DNA of 64,000 nucleotides from assembly GCA_018340375.1 (NCBI GenBank), contig JAFFJZ010000002.1, positions 15,332,001 to 15,396,000 on the forward strand. Direction: 5' to 3'. Shown one piece after another: positions 1-11,458 of the stretch; the first letter of the stretch is position 1, and each line of letters begins with the position of its first letter. The notes below the pieces were generated by a model, which saw only the letters and a program-made list of their open reading frames with translations, made no database searches and was not told the origin of the DNA. A program made the position numbers and the translations under genes. This DNA comes from Gonatopus flavifemur (Eukaryota > Arthropoda > Insecta > Hymenoptera > Dryinidae).

Positions 1-1789
1 CAGCGATGAATTTATCATGACATTTCGGATCTCAATGATCACATGCTATACATCTCTACACCGAGCTGATGAAAAATCTTCTCACGCTAATTGTTGGAAA
101 TAAAGTCTTGAAGACACAACAGACACAAGACAATACGAGAATGAAAAGAAAACTGGGCAACCAATAGTCTGTAACATTCGTTCGGCTCTGAATCTTCCAT
201 TCTGTGTACTAGATCTAATAGGCGTGAATACTCGTCACTTGTCGTTTGACTTTCTTCTTCTTCTTTTCCCGTGGTTAATTATACTCACTTTTTCTCTCGA
301 ACATTCATTGTCTTTGACCAACAATTATTAACCACTTTGCTACGCTAATGTAGGAAAGTTCGCTTGTTTAAAAACCTTTTCCATCCATAAACATCATTTT
401 ATCTGCACTGATGAGAGGTATGTTTCAGTTGGAAGCTCGGAGTGGTTGATATTTTTATCGTCTTTGAATGACAAATTTTTTTGGTATCGCAAAATATGAC
501 GATCTTCGGAGTCTCGGTGATAAATTTCTCATCAAAAATATAATCACGCTTTCCCTAGGCTTCTTATTGGTTCCAATAATTGCCATCTTCCCCAGAAACG
601 AATTTGAAAAATGTTCATATTAAGATATATCTCTCGATTTAGACACGGTATGTAACGGAAATGAAACCGTCTACAGGGAAGTTTGCATGAAGGAGTATAC
701 TTTCAAATCGATTTCTCATGATCATCCAAGTTTATTCTGTACAATGAATCCTTTTTTGGGAGTCACTATTCTGAGCATTGTGACTCATCGATTCTCCGTG
801 AGGACAGGAAAGACTGATATTTTATTCTTTCGCAATAAATGGGAGAGACTGAAAAAGAAGAGGAATGATGTCCGTGAACAAAGGAGATAGTAAATTTATA
901 ACAAGATAGCGAAGCCGTACATTTCTTTCTTTCAGAAGACAGTAGAAGAGATATCAGAGGAAAGAATGTTGTAACTTCCGCTGTATCATAAAATATGAAA
1001 TATTTCATTAGTCGAGGAAGAAAGCTCAGACAAAATGGAATTCAGGGCTTTGGTGTAACTTGTTTACACCTATCGGAGGGATGAAAAATAAAATCACTCC
1101 CTAAAAACGTATCCTGTACAGCATCGAACATTTCTACGTTGCTTCTACGTTGCCTCGACATGGAATCTTCGTAATTCATTTACCTTGTATCCACGTAGAG
1201 TCCACGAAGATGCGACGTGATCAACGATGGTTGTGCTGTAGGTACTTTCTTGTGGTTCTAATGCATCGAAATACAATTCTAAAAGAATGAATATCACTCA
1301 TCAGGACTGAACATTCATAAAAAGTAGGTTCTGCGAGTGTAGGTTGCCACTCCTTTTGTTACTATTTGCTAATTCCTAGCAACAATGTGGATTGATTACA
1401 TCCCTGAAGTATCATTTCTGGTAATGTGATACAATAGAGAATTGTTTTGTTGCTAAGGAATATGTGTGTTTCTAACCTCGTCTCAGATCATAAGGCATCA
1501 AAGTTTGGATCAAAACAACTAAAATCCGGCTCACACTTATGGGTGATCGTGATCCAGAGATTTTTGTTTAGAATACCAACTCATAGATCAAATAACTCCA
1601 ATATGTGTAGAATATTCTCCGAACGTTTCTAAATTACCCAAACGTTCAATGAACATTCTCAAAATGTTACACCGTGCTTTTGGTGCTACCAGAGTAGACT
1701 GTTTTGATACTGCAACATGCTGCATATGAAACGTCACTTTAACAAATGAATTCATGATTCTGTTTTCATAAAGGTATTTCTAATTAGTT
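1..1789. other. AT-rich intergenic DNA, nothing recognised
   Basis: Only short chance open frames (up to 80 codons). No repeat ends, RNA gene or exon signal that I can support. Confidence 0.6.
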
Positions 1790-1975
1790 TTGGCTTTGCG
1801 ATTAGACGTTTTGAAAGTTGGAAGTAGGTTCGAAATTACAAAGTTTGAAAATAGGTTCGAAATTCGGTTCGGTTCGATTTGAAAAATATATTTGAAGTTT
1901 GGTTCGAGTTCGGTTCGATTTTGGAAATATTCGAGTTCGATTCGACTGAAAAATTCAAGGTTCGCACACCCCTAA
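1790..1975. repeat. Degenerate GGTTCGA-rich tract
   Basis: Repeated variants of GGTTCGAAATTCGGTTCG run for about 170 bp and end in GGTTCGCACACCCCTAA. Such tracts often form an end of hAT-like elements (CACACCCC end), but I found no matching left end. Confidence 0.6.
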
Positions 1976-2717
1976 TTTTTTTCTCTCTCTCCATCCAAAA
2001 CTCTTTTATATGAAAAGTGTCATCCCTAGTATCATAATTTCTTCACCTGTCCTCACATTCATCTCCTTTCGATGATTCATATTCGCGCATACCATCGAAT
2101 ATTCGTTTGGGAATGAACAATTGATGCAATAAAATCATCAAATCGATAAATGTGAACACATCGTTACCCTATATAACTTGCCTAGTCTTCGATAAGCTTT
2201 TAGAGCGAGAGAAGATGGAAAGAATTTCTAATAACGATCGAAAATTTCAAACGAGCCACGAAATTGCGCGCTCTATTAAACCCATGCACGTTCATTTACA
2301 TATCGGATAGTGCATACCTCATATCACGATCAAAATATGCTTTGTTGATATTTTGTTGATAGATTCCATGAATGAGTTGATGAGATACAATTATCTCTCA
2401 AGGTACAAAGATGTTTGAAACCATACGTTACTCACGGATAGCTCACGTAAGTTGAAACGATGCATATTATTCGAGGAGAGCACATTGTTAATACTCAACG
2501 AATAATGGAAATATGGATTCTCATTGAATGTGTTGTTTTATGGAAAAATTGTCTGTCACAATGGATTTCAAATATACTCTGTAAAATATGGGCGTTTCAT
2601 TTTCTGGGCGGTATTTTTGCTTTCTCTGTCCTACCTGGAAATTTGATATTTTATAGAGAATAAAAAATATTACTATTGGAAATAAAATTCTGAGTGAATC
2701 ATAAGCTGAGCTCATTC

Positions 2718-3288
2718 AAAAATTCGATTCCCCATTCAAATAACACAGAAAACTGGTTAACTTTGGTTTCAACTCGGTTTTACGGTGCTCAGAACATTTT
2801 TTTCGAGTAAAAGAATACGATGGGCTCGCAGGACATCAAATTTGCTACAAAACAGCCCCGATGAAATAGAGCTGTGCGACCGATAGTTTTAGAGTTACAG
2901 AGCTTCAAAGATGAGATTTGATTGAAATCGACATCAAATTCCGTATAATCTTGGATTTATTGAAATTTACATTTAATCGCTGTATTTGAATAAGTAGTTC
3001 ATTGAAATTATAATTTTGAAAGCCTTATAAAGTGTATTATAAGTTAATTTTTCGTGTAAGATCAAAGAATACAAAATGATAAGGGCTTTGATGTTGATTT
3101 TCATCAATGTTCATTCCAAAACTATTGGTCGCACAGCTTTATCTCACACAAAGTGTTTTGAGTAATTTTTAGGCTCTGCAAGCCCATCATACTCATTGTT
3201 TGGAAGATAATTTCTTCAACGTGGAAAAACCGAGTTGAAACCAAAGTTGACGAGTTTCCTGTGTTATTCAAATTCGGAAGCGAATTCT
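2718..3288. repeat. Fold-back element, 571 bp
   Basis: Arms of about 180 bp are inverted copies with scattered changes. They share TTCAAATAACACAG, AACTTTGGTTTCAACTCGG, ATGATGGGCT and AGCTGTGCGACC. The centre is AT-rich. No clear target duplication. Confidence 0.75.
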
Positions 3289-3388
3289 TGTATAAGAAAT
3301 GCCTCCAATTTACTCATTATTTTTTCTCTAGCTGAAAATCAGCTCAAGTACAGTGTTTAGTCACAGTAGCTGTATTTTCACTATCCCA

Positions 3389-3671
3389 CTCTCTAAATTC
3401 CTTGGAGTGAAAATTCACTCTTGCCGAGTGAAAATACTGCAACTCCGAGAGAGTGAAAAATTTCACTCTTAAAGAGTGAATTTTCACTCTATAAGAGTGG
3501 AAATCAACTCTGGTGTTTGGAGTGAAAAACTCACTCTTAGGAAAAAGAGTGAATATTGACTCTTCAAGAGTGAAATTTCACTCTCCAAGAGTTGAGCTCC
3601 CACTCCGTTCTAGAGTTGCAGTATTTTGACTCTTTGAAGAGTGAATATTCACTCCAAAGAATTTAGAGAGC
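3389..3671. repeat. Fold-back made of GAGTGAA/TTCACTC palindromes
   Basis: The outer ends (CTCTCTAAATTCCTTGGAGTG and its inverse) pair. The interior is a run of about ten short palindromic units of the form AGAGTGAA-TTCACTCT with variable centres, including CTGCAACTC/GAGTTGCAG. It differs from the other fold-backs in being both an inverted repeat and a quasi-tandem array. Confidence 0.8.
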
Positions 3672-4055
3672 AGCGATTCTCATAGCTATTTCGATGGAAA
3701 ATATGGGTACTTTAACCACAAAAAAGTATTTAAGCTCGTTTTCAGCTGCAGCTTTTCCTCAGTGAATGTATTTTTTTCCTTCATGAAATATCAAATTTTC
3801 AGGTGCACTGAGAAAAATTTCAATAGTCACATCAACTGTTCGAAGACAACCACTTAAATTCAGTATTCACAGATGTGTAAACAGTTGAAGTAACTTGTTT
3901 ATAGTACTGAAAACTATTTATACAATTGGATCCACTATATGAAGAGGTAGAAGAATTAAAATTGAATAGTTATCCCTTCACATAGTTGCTTTCACTGTAG
4001 ATTTATCTGAGTATGGAACAGAGGAAACAAAAATCTCGCCCAAAAATGAAATACC

Positions 4056-4666
4056 TTGAGGTAGTTCTCCGGGAGAATTCAGGATCAAATTAGAAAAATT
4101 ATTGTCAAGCAGAGCACCAAGGTCGAAGAAATTTGATAATCATATTCGTTGGGACTTATATTCTTATTTATGACAAAAAAAGAACCAACTCGAAGTATAA
4201 ATAAACAACCTTGTAACAACAACGCGAAATTTGACATGGTTTTTTGTTAAAAAATTGTTATTTTTGATCCGTTTATGACTTATAAGGGCTCATTTTGTTT
4301 CTTGTGAGATTTAAAAAACCTTTACCATGGAAATTTTTTTATATGAGTCATCATGGCACTGTCACACGCTTTTGTTTATGGGAATGTATTTGACTACTAA
4401 TAAACTGAAGCGTGTGACAGTGTCATGATGACTCATAAAAAAATCCCCATGGTAAAGGTTTTTTAAATCTTACAAGGAACAAAATGAGCCCTTATGAATC
4501 ATAAACGGATCAAAAATAACAATTTTTTAAGAAAAAAACCATGTCAAATTTCGCGTTGTTGTTACAAGGTTGTTTATTTATACTTCGAGTTGGTTCTTTT
4601 TTTGGTGCTCTGCTTGACAACAATTTTTCTAATTTGATCGTGAATTCTCCTGGAGAACTACCTTAA
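4056..4666. repeat. Long fold-back, 611 bp
   Basis: Two arms of about 275 bp pair closely. Shared landmarks are AGGTAGTTCTCC, GTCAAGCAGAGCACC, ACCTTGTAACAACAACGCG, CCATGGTAAAGG and AGCGTGTGACAGTG. The left arm has about 55 extra bases (about 4123-4176) absent from the right. No open frame. Confidence 0.85.
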
Positions 4667-5268
4667 TATACACTCTGCCGGAGTAGCAAATTTTCCGCTA
4701 GCTTAGCAGATGATTCGCTCCTTCGACGCATTATTTTGCCGTTTCGATGATTGAATCAACTGCAGCTGCAAATTATTTACGAAGGATTTTATACAAAATT
4801 TTCACCATCTCCGCAAAAGGTACTTTTCGTAACCAATTTTGTTTCTGTGCCTCACTGAACATTGATAAACACGTTTTTGGAGATCAATAAATTTTGGGAT
4901 GAGAAAAGCTGCTATGGTTTGTTGAGTATGTGTTTTGAAACTTGCAATTCAATGATTTTTCGGGATGCAATGATTCTTTCTCCCTCTACAAAAGGATAGT
5001 CAGGAGCACAGCACGTACCGCTATAAGTGGGTGCTCAAAGCATCTAACCATCGGTGACCAAAAAAGATAAACTTGAATGCATTTCACTGTTATAGGTTAC
5101 TTGTTGAGACGTTTTTTCTGTTTTATGGGAAAATTTTCAAAATTGAATACAATTTATATATAATTTATGTATAATTGTATACATAAATTGAACATAATTT
5201 TGAAAATGTTTTCACTTGGACAACACAATTCATGGGGTGTCCATTATGATTGAATGAATGCCCTCGCC
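4667..5268. other. Intergenic DNA, one AT palindrome
   Basis: No coding signal. A short palindromic AT stretch lies at about 5137-5203 (AATTTATATATAATTTATG and inverse). Confidence 0.55.
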
Positions 5269-5410
5269 CTAGTGATACACGATATTTCACGATATCGATA
5301 TTTTATAATACAATTTGTATACACTTTTTATCAATATTTTATAAAATTCAATATAAACCCGAAAAATTGTCCATAAAAAATCCATATCGTGAAATATCAT
5401 GCATCACTAG
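5269..5410. repeat. Short inverted-repeat element CTAGTGAT, 142 bp
   Basis: The ends CTAGTGATACACGATATTTC and inverse match over about 27 bp, with an AT-rich centre. This is probably a small MITE; the target duplication is not clear. Confidence 0.65.
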
Positions 5411-5904
5411 CTGGCACCCTTTGACCCCATGCTGTCGCACCTCTGATGATGGTTCAATTGAACCTGGCTCGTGCATTTCTCACGAGTATTAGTTTTTTTT
5501 TTCCGTCATTTATTCTTCGATGTATGTTTGTAATTTCAAACGTTTGTTCGAATGGAATATTCCTCCAATCGAATTTTGCACTCCATACTGAATGTCTTCA
5601 TAAATTAAATGAATTGAGTAAAATCTCGATATTTTTGATCCAAAGGTATGGATCGATTCCGATAACAAACATGTGCAAAAGTTGATTCCTTTCCTGTTTC
5701 GTGAATTTACAAAAAAGCATATGTGCGACGGTATTCGATTGAACAAGTCCCACGCTAGTTGTTTGTCCAGATGAAAGAAGTGAGATTCTTTATATCACGA
5801 GCAGGTCAAGAAAGCAGGATGTCATGGTTGGTTGAGAGATCTTCGATTGGAGCAGATCCACCATTCTATACCTTCGAATAACAATGAAACAGAGAAAGAA
5901 TGAA

Positions 5905-5957
5905 ACGACGACGACCACGACCACGACCACGACAATGACAACGACAACGACAAAGAC
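5905..5957. repeat. Imperfect (ACGACN)n microsatellite
   Basis: ACGACCACGACCACGACC changes gradually into ACAACGACAACGACAAAG over about 50 bp. Confidence 0.85.
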
Positions 5958-6632
5958 CGTAGATTGTAGCTATACCCTGGCGATTCCAAAGTGACCAATT
6001 TTTATGGTTCACTTTCGGTTATTTTTAGGTTCAGTGGAAATTTGATCAAGAAATGGTTACCCAGATGGTTTTTATCATATAATGACCTATTTTTGATCGA
6101 GAACTGATGGTTGCTTACACGGAAAAAAATTTACTGTTGCTGCAACAGGAGGCAGTCATGTTGCAGCAACAGGATTACTACTGTTATTGCGACTTAATAG
6201 TAAATTCAACCTTTAAATCGACGAACTCATGCTTCAAAATGGACCTTTAGTACACTTTTAATGCATAAGATGTGAGTCAAAAAATGAAGATATAAGAATG
6301 CCTGCAGTGACGACATCTTCTACCAAAAATTCATCAGTCATTATAGCTATTCGAGACCAATTAAAAATGATTCATGTATCGATTTCCAAAAACTCTGAAA
6401 ATAATATTATAAAAGAAAAATGCGAAGAATGTGACGAAGACAAAATGAAATACTTCCCTAATACTAAAATATCCGATGTCCGAGCTTTGAAATACATCGA
6501 TTATAATAGATATAGATATTAATTAGATACTGTAGTAGTAGTAGATATTGATGAAAATGAAGGACCTCATTTTGCAAAAATTTATGAAAATTTACAATGT
6601 AGCAAATGATGTTTACTTTGTTTTGAATTATA

Positions 6633-7914
6633 TTAGGTGTACAAATAAGTTTCCGCGGTTTTTTATAAAAAATTAGGAATTTATTGTAAAGGAAAAGTAC
6701 ATTACGTTTTATTCAAAGTATTTTCCATCATTTGCCACTACTTTCCCCCATCTTTCTGGCAACATTCGGATACCCCGTCGAAAAAACTCTTCATCTTTTG
6801 ACGCTATCCACAAATCTAGCCAATTTTTGGTGTCTTCATATGATGTGAAGCGCTGCTCAGACAGACCATGTGCCATCGACCGGAACAGGTGATAATCAGA
6901 AGGGGCTAAGTCTGGTGAATACGGCGGGTGGGGTAAAACTTCCCAGTTGAGTGTTTCCAAGTATGTTTTTACCGGCGCCGCAACATGTGGACGAGCATTA
7001 TCGTGTAAAAGAATAATTTTGTCGTGTCTGGAGTAGTAATGGGCGCGTTTTTCCTTAAGTGCCCGACTCAATCTCATCAATTGTGTTCGGTAGAGAGCTC
7101 CAGTAATGGTTTCGCTTGGTTTCAGCAATTCATAATACACGACACCAAGCTGATCCCACCAAATACACAGCATGAGTTTTTTCCATGAATATTCGGCTTA
7201 GCTGTCGATGTTGATGGTTCGCCGGGCTTAACCCATGACTTTCTCTTCTTTGGATTATCGTAGTGAATCCATTTTTCGTCACCAGTGACTATACGATGCA
7301 AAAACTCTTTTTTATTCCTGGCAAGCAGCATTTCACTCATGCATAATCGGCGTTCAACGTCTCTCGGCTTTAGTTCATATGGAACCCAATTTCCTTGTTT
7401 TTGAATCATTCCTAACGATTTTAAACGATGTGAAATTGCTTGTTGAGTCACTTGTAGAGTAAGTGCAAGTTCTTTTTGCGTTTGGGACGAATCTTCCTCC
7501 AATAGTACTTCTAATTCCATGTCTTCGTACACTTTCGGCCTTCCACTGGGTTCTTTGTCTTTAACGTCAAACTCACCGTTCTTAAACTTTTGAAACCATT
7601 CCTGACAACTTCTCTCACTTAAAGCAGCTTCACCATATGCTTCTAGAAGCAATCGATGCGCCTCAGCTGCAGATTTTTTCACATTAAAGAAGTAAATCAA
7701 AAGTTCCCGCAAATGATGCTTATTCGGAATAAAACTTGACATTTTTGCACGAAAAAAATTACGTGATGCTGATACGGAATCACTAGTACTTTAAGGTTAT
7801 GGTGTTGCCAGATGACTAAACTTGGGATATTACGTTTTACATCTGACAATTTCTCCATAACCTTCTGGTGGGGCCATCTTTTGACAAACCGCGGAAACTT
7901 ATTTGTACACCTAA
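6633..7914 (-). mobile_element. mariner transposon, 1282 bp, with TA duplication
   Basis: The element has 29-bp perfect terminal inverted repeats (6633-6661 and 7886-7914, outer bases TTAGGTGTACAAATAAG) and is flanked by TA on both sides (6631-6632, 7915-7916). Its length is the usual size for a full mariner. The transposase lies on the minus strand and carries the D,D34D signature of the mariner family. It sits inside a larger CACGG-ended element, so it inserted later than its host. Perfect terminal repeats suggest a fairly recent insertion. Confidence 0.95.
6709..7742 (-). pseudogene. mariner transposase, single-base frameshift
   Basis: Two overlapping minus-strand frames (7742-7122 and 7173-6709) together cover a full transposase of about 345 residues, starting MSSFIPNKHHLRELL. 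The first frame has the N-terminal helix-turn-helix region and the first catalytic Asp (TGDEKWIHYDN). The second has HDNARPH and YSPDLAPSDYHLF. I count 34 residues between the second and third Asp (D34D), diagnostic for mariner. The break lies in a run of six A on the coding strand at about 7167-7175, right after NIHGK, where one base appears to be missing. No other stop or gap is evident, so the copy is recently inactivated, or it is a sequencing error. Its role would be cut-and-paste transposition at TA. Confidence 0.93.
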
Positions 7915-8221
7915 TATATCTACTATGGCATTCGATCAACATTACCATGCGTGGAATGTTCGAATTGATAATAATCGTAATTATACACGGAGAGAAATTT
8001 GTAGTTATATTTATTTGAGGATTCCTCACAAATTTACTATGTTTTCTAGTTTCGGAGGAACTTAGAATCGATTGAAATAAGTTATACAAACATAGAACCA
8101 ATTACAATGTTTCAAAGTAGAACAGAATAGTCAACGTATTAAATTGCATCGTGATAGTTAACGTCATTCATGACAATCTAACATAGTAAATTTTTCTGAT
8201 ACATATGAAAAAAATTTTTTT

Positions 8222-9120
8222 AGGGGTTCAATAAAATTAGACGAGCCAAGAAGACGCTTATAAAAATATTTTCTGTCTACAGGAAGTTTTCATTCAATTA
8301 AAATGGAACTTTGTAGGTTTATTAAAATAATATTGAAGTATATAAATAAATTTTTTTTTGTAATTCTTCATCTCAAAATTGCGGTTATAGGATAGCTCAA
8401 AGACAATCCATAAAAAAAATTTGCGGGAACTCTGGAGGTCGGAGTTTTTGTTTGAAACATGCCACCAAGAAAACTGTTGTGAAAAATATTTATAATTTGT
8501 CGTTAAACGTGAACAGAATGAAAAATAATGAAAGTCCAAAGATGGGCGGAGGTTTTTCGACAAAATTGGTGATCGAAAAAGAAATTTTCCAGTTTTCTTA
8601 GGTTTACCGACTAATTGTAACTATTTTTCACAAAAGTTTTTTTGGTGGAATGTTTCAAATAAAAACTCCGATCTCAAGAGTGCCCGCAGATTTTTTTATG
8701 AGTGATCTTTAAGGGGATACAAGCCCTAACGATGCAACCCGAGCCAAATCTTTTCTGAGAAATTATTCGAAGATAAAGCAATAAAAGGCAAATATTACTG
8801 TTTACAGACCATCTTGATTGATTAAAGAAGGTCTGTACAGAGCGATATTTCCATTTCGTTTTTACGTTTTCGAGTAGTTCGTCAGAATAGTTTTTGTCGG
8901 GTCTTTTTATAATCAATGCTTCTGGTTGCATCTGCAGAAGTTGCTGGTATCACCTTAAGCTATCCTATTTTGCGATGAAAAATTACAGAAAATATTTATT
9001 TATATATTTTGATATTATGTTAACAAACTTACAAACTTCCAGTTTAATTGAATAAGAATTTCCTGATGAAAAAAATTTTTTTAATACGTCTTTTTGGCTT
9101 GTCTAATTCTAATGACCCCA
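8222..9120. repeat. Fold-back element inside the 2.1-kb CACGG element
   Basis: The outer arms (8222 to about 8400, and about 8955-9120) pair over a long distance, sharing AATTAGACGAGCCAAGAAG-type sequence. A second, inner pair (about 8421-8495 and 8612-8690) forms a shorter hairpin. The right side carries an extra segment at about 8700-8950 with no counterpart on the left, which looks like an insertion. Terminal bases are AGGGGTT/TGGGGTC. Confidence 0.7.
8839..8931 (-). pseudogene. Possible gag-like (non-LTR ORF1) fragment
   Basis: The minus-strand frame reads MQPEALIIKRPDKNYSDEL followed by LENVKTKWKYRS. The pattern 'P-x-A-hydrophobic-hydrophobic-I-K-x-x-x-x-x-x-Y-x-(D/E)-x-L' resembles the start of the gag-like ORF1 domain of insect non-LTR retrotransposons (from memory). 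Similarity seems to stop after about 30 residues, and no zinc knuckles or reverse transcriptase follow. It may be a captured fragment or chance. Confidence 0.3.
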
Positions 9121-11235
9121 TTAAATGCTTCATAGTACTATGTGTCTAATCGTTTGGGATATTTCAGAATTGTATGTATGTATAATATGAATCTATGTAC
9201 AGGGCGTTCAAGAAAATATTCTGAACCTTCCAAGGAGTAATTCCTGAGACAAAACTAAGATTCTTTTTCCCTTTTTCAATAAAATAATTCCTGAAAATGC
9301 TCCTCCATGATTGATTGAAATCAGCTCTGAAACTAAGGATTTCGTTCAGAGGGAAAACTGTCTTTGATTTTTCTGAAAAATCACGCCTTGAAAGGTTTTG
9401 GAATTGTTTGAGACATCTAGCATACATAAACATATACATATACGATATATGATTGTATACATTAATCAAAAAATGTTTTAATAATTACATACGCATGCAT
9501 ATAGAGGTGTTTCAGGACTCTTGGACATTCTTCAGCGAGCATAACCTTCAATTGATTCTGAGTAGATTTTTAATTTGGAAGATTTGAATCTAAAGTTCAG
9601 TTTTCTGTGTTTTCTTCAAAACAAAACTTCATCAATGGAGATCACTTGAATTGAGAAACATGAACTTTTTCTTAAATTGTCACTCAATCTTTTACAGAAT
9701 TCGCGTCAACTCAACTGCCGGCTCGCGTCGGCGCAGTACTACTGTATTGTTTTTCATATCATGGAATTTACTACGCCCTCTATGCGAATTACAATGCTCG
9801 TATCGTAAGATTTGAACGAATTTGAAATAATATTTTCAAATATTCACTTTCGCCATGGAACATAGTAATTTTATATTACAACATAGTAAAACCTTTCATG
9901 GAAATTGTGAAATAAACAAAGGTTCCGTTTGTGACGAGTTTCCTGTGAAATTTATTTTGATATTGATTACATTGAGATGATTGGAAAATTGCTATGTGCT
10001 TGTAGTAGAAGTAACAATTTATACAGCATTGATGGAAATGTAGCCTTGTGAAATTCATTAGAAAGTCAGTCTGTTCCTCGGAAACAATACTGACATAGTA
10101 AATTTGACTACAAATTTCTCTCCGTGTATGAACAAACAAAACCTGTTACCTTATATTGGGCCTTGTCTTCTTGTGAGAAGAAGAGGATTGGATTACATTA
10201 CAACAAGACATTTACTGTAATTCAATATTGAAACATTTGAGAGTGTAAAGTCATAAGATGAATAAATAAAAGTTTTGTATTTTATTCATTTTACAAAGCC
10301 TATTTACCCCATAATGCAGGATTTTGTAACATTGCCGGAGCTACAAAACTACTGGCTGCCTCCCGTTGCAGCAACAGTAAATTTTTTTCCGTGTAGAAAA
10401 ACCTGTCACTAAAAGGTAACCAAAAGATATTGTCCATTTTTGGAATCTTTTTGGTATTTTTGAAGTAAAAACCCAGAAAATGATCACGAAATAACCGGAA
10501 AATCACTAAAAAATTGAGATTGATTGAATTCTGGTTTGATTCTGGTCAATTTCTGTTGAAAAAAATGTCCCAAACGACCAACAAGTCACCAAAATGCAAC
10601 CGAAATTTTTGGTCGGTTGTCGGTTCATCCAGATCCGCTATAGGGTATCGAGAAAGAAAAACTGATTCATCTTCTGGGACGAATTTATGCACAATTGTGA
10701 GATTAATTACTGCCATTAGTAAAATTCATCCCACATTTTATTTGGTGAATTTCATTCATTTTTTTCAAATATAACAATCTTTGGATGTATGCATATGAGA
10801 CTTCTCATAAAAAGAAAAATTTTCTTCGAAAGGCATCATATATTTACTACGCTTATGTGCATGCGTTTTCCTGCACGTTAACATCACCAGTGTCCATATA
10901 TAATTTTGATCCATTATTCGCTGCGCTGCTATTATAATAAAAGGTCGGGTGTGCATCGTAGAGTAGATAGCGTGCACCGTACCGTTACATCGTCACGCCT
11001 GTAAGTGGGAAATGCTCTATGCGCAATTTCAAATAACTACTGTCGAGAAGTTGACACTTTGTTTCCTGATTTTCTCAAAATCATCACTGTGCTTTGACTT
11101 CTCATCGAATATGATCAGAAGTTTATATGGACGACATTGAGTTAATGATGACCTGTTCTGAAGAGATGTCAACTTGACTGTTCAGCGATGAACGATTGTT
11201 GGATAAATCCCGCAGTGTTTGTCATCATGTTTGTT

Positions 11236-11382
11236 ATCCCTGGTGGAAATATTCGTCTGAGAATCTCTGAAAAACTCTCAAAATTCGAACATTCTCTGTA
11301 AATCTCTGCAAGTCTCTATAAAATTCAGAATAATTCTGAAAATCTCTGAAAAACTTTCAAAATTGGAATTCCCACCAGGGAT
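11236..11382. repeat. ATCCCTGGTGG hairpin MITE, about 147 bp
   Basis: ATCCCTGGTGGAAAT on the left is inverted at CCCACCAGGGAT on the right. Between them AATCTCTGAAAAACT-like segments repeat. Non-coding. Confidence 0.6.
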
Positions 11383-11458
11383 CTACCGATGACATTCGAA
11401 TTCACTACGAATGATAATTACAAGATCGTTTTAATTTTTTGGAGAATAGAGTTATGAC

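Larger units (their letters stand above)
7986..10126. mobile_element. CACGG element, 2.1 kb, nested inside the 4.3-kb one
   Basis: The ends CACGGAGAGAAATTTGTAG and its inverse are flanked by TA (7984-7985, 10127-10128). Similarity between the ends continues inwards with gaps (CAAATTTACTATG, TCGGAGGAAC). The interior holds another fold-back (8222-9120). No transposase frame is visible. Confidence 0.75.
6118..10393. mobile_element. 4.3-kb CACGG...CCGTG element nested in the copy-1 MITE
   Basis: Terminal inverted repeats of about 40 bp begin CACGGAAAAAAATTTACTG and continue with GTTGCTGCAAC; the right end lies at about 10350-10393. TA lies at both flanks (6116-6117 and 10394-10395). It contains the mariner and a second CACGG element but no transposase of its own that I recognise, so it is probably non-autonomous and enlarged by later insertions. 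Confidence 0.8.
5975..10645. mobile_element. Split CCCTRGCG-family MITE, copy 1 (halves at 5975-6117 and 10396-10645)
   Basis: The left part (ACCCTGGCGATTCCAAAGTG) and the right part (ending ATCCGCTATAGGG) match the ends of an uninterrupted copy at 49850-50241, and both are flanked by TA. The halves are separated by a 4.3-kb insertion. The intact copies predict the sequence across the break (TTGCTTAGAACAAATC), so the insertion point and its TA duplication can be read directly. The short, TA-flanked, non-coding design suggests a non-autonomous Tc1/mariner-type element. Confidence 0.8.

Noticed and set aside
3389..3671. CRISPR-like regularly spaced repeats
   Set aside because: The GAGTGAA units are palindromic, irregularly spaced and part of a larger inverted repeat in a eukaryotic genome. 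No spacers of even length.
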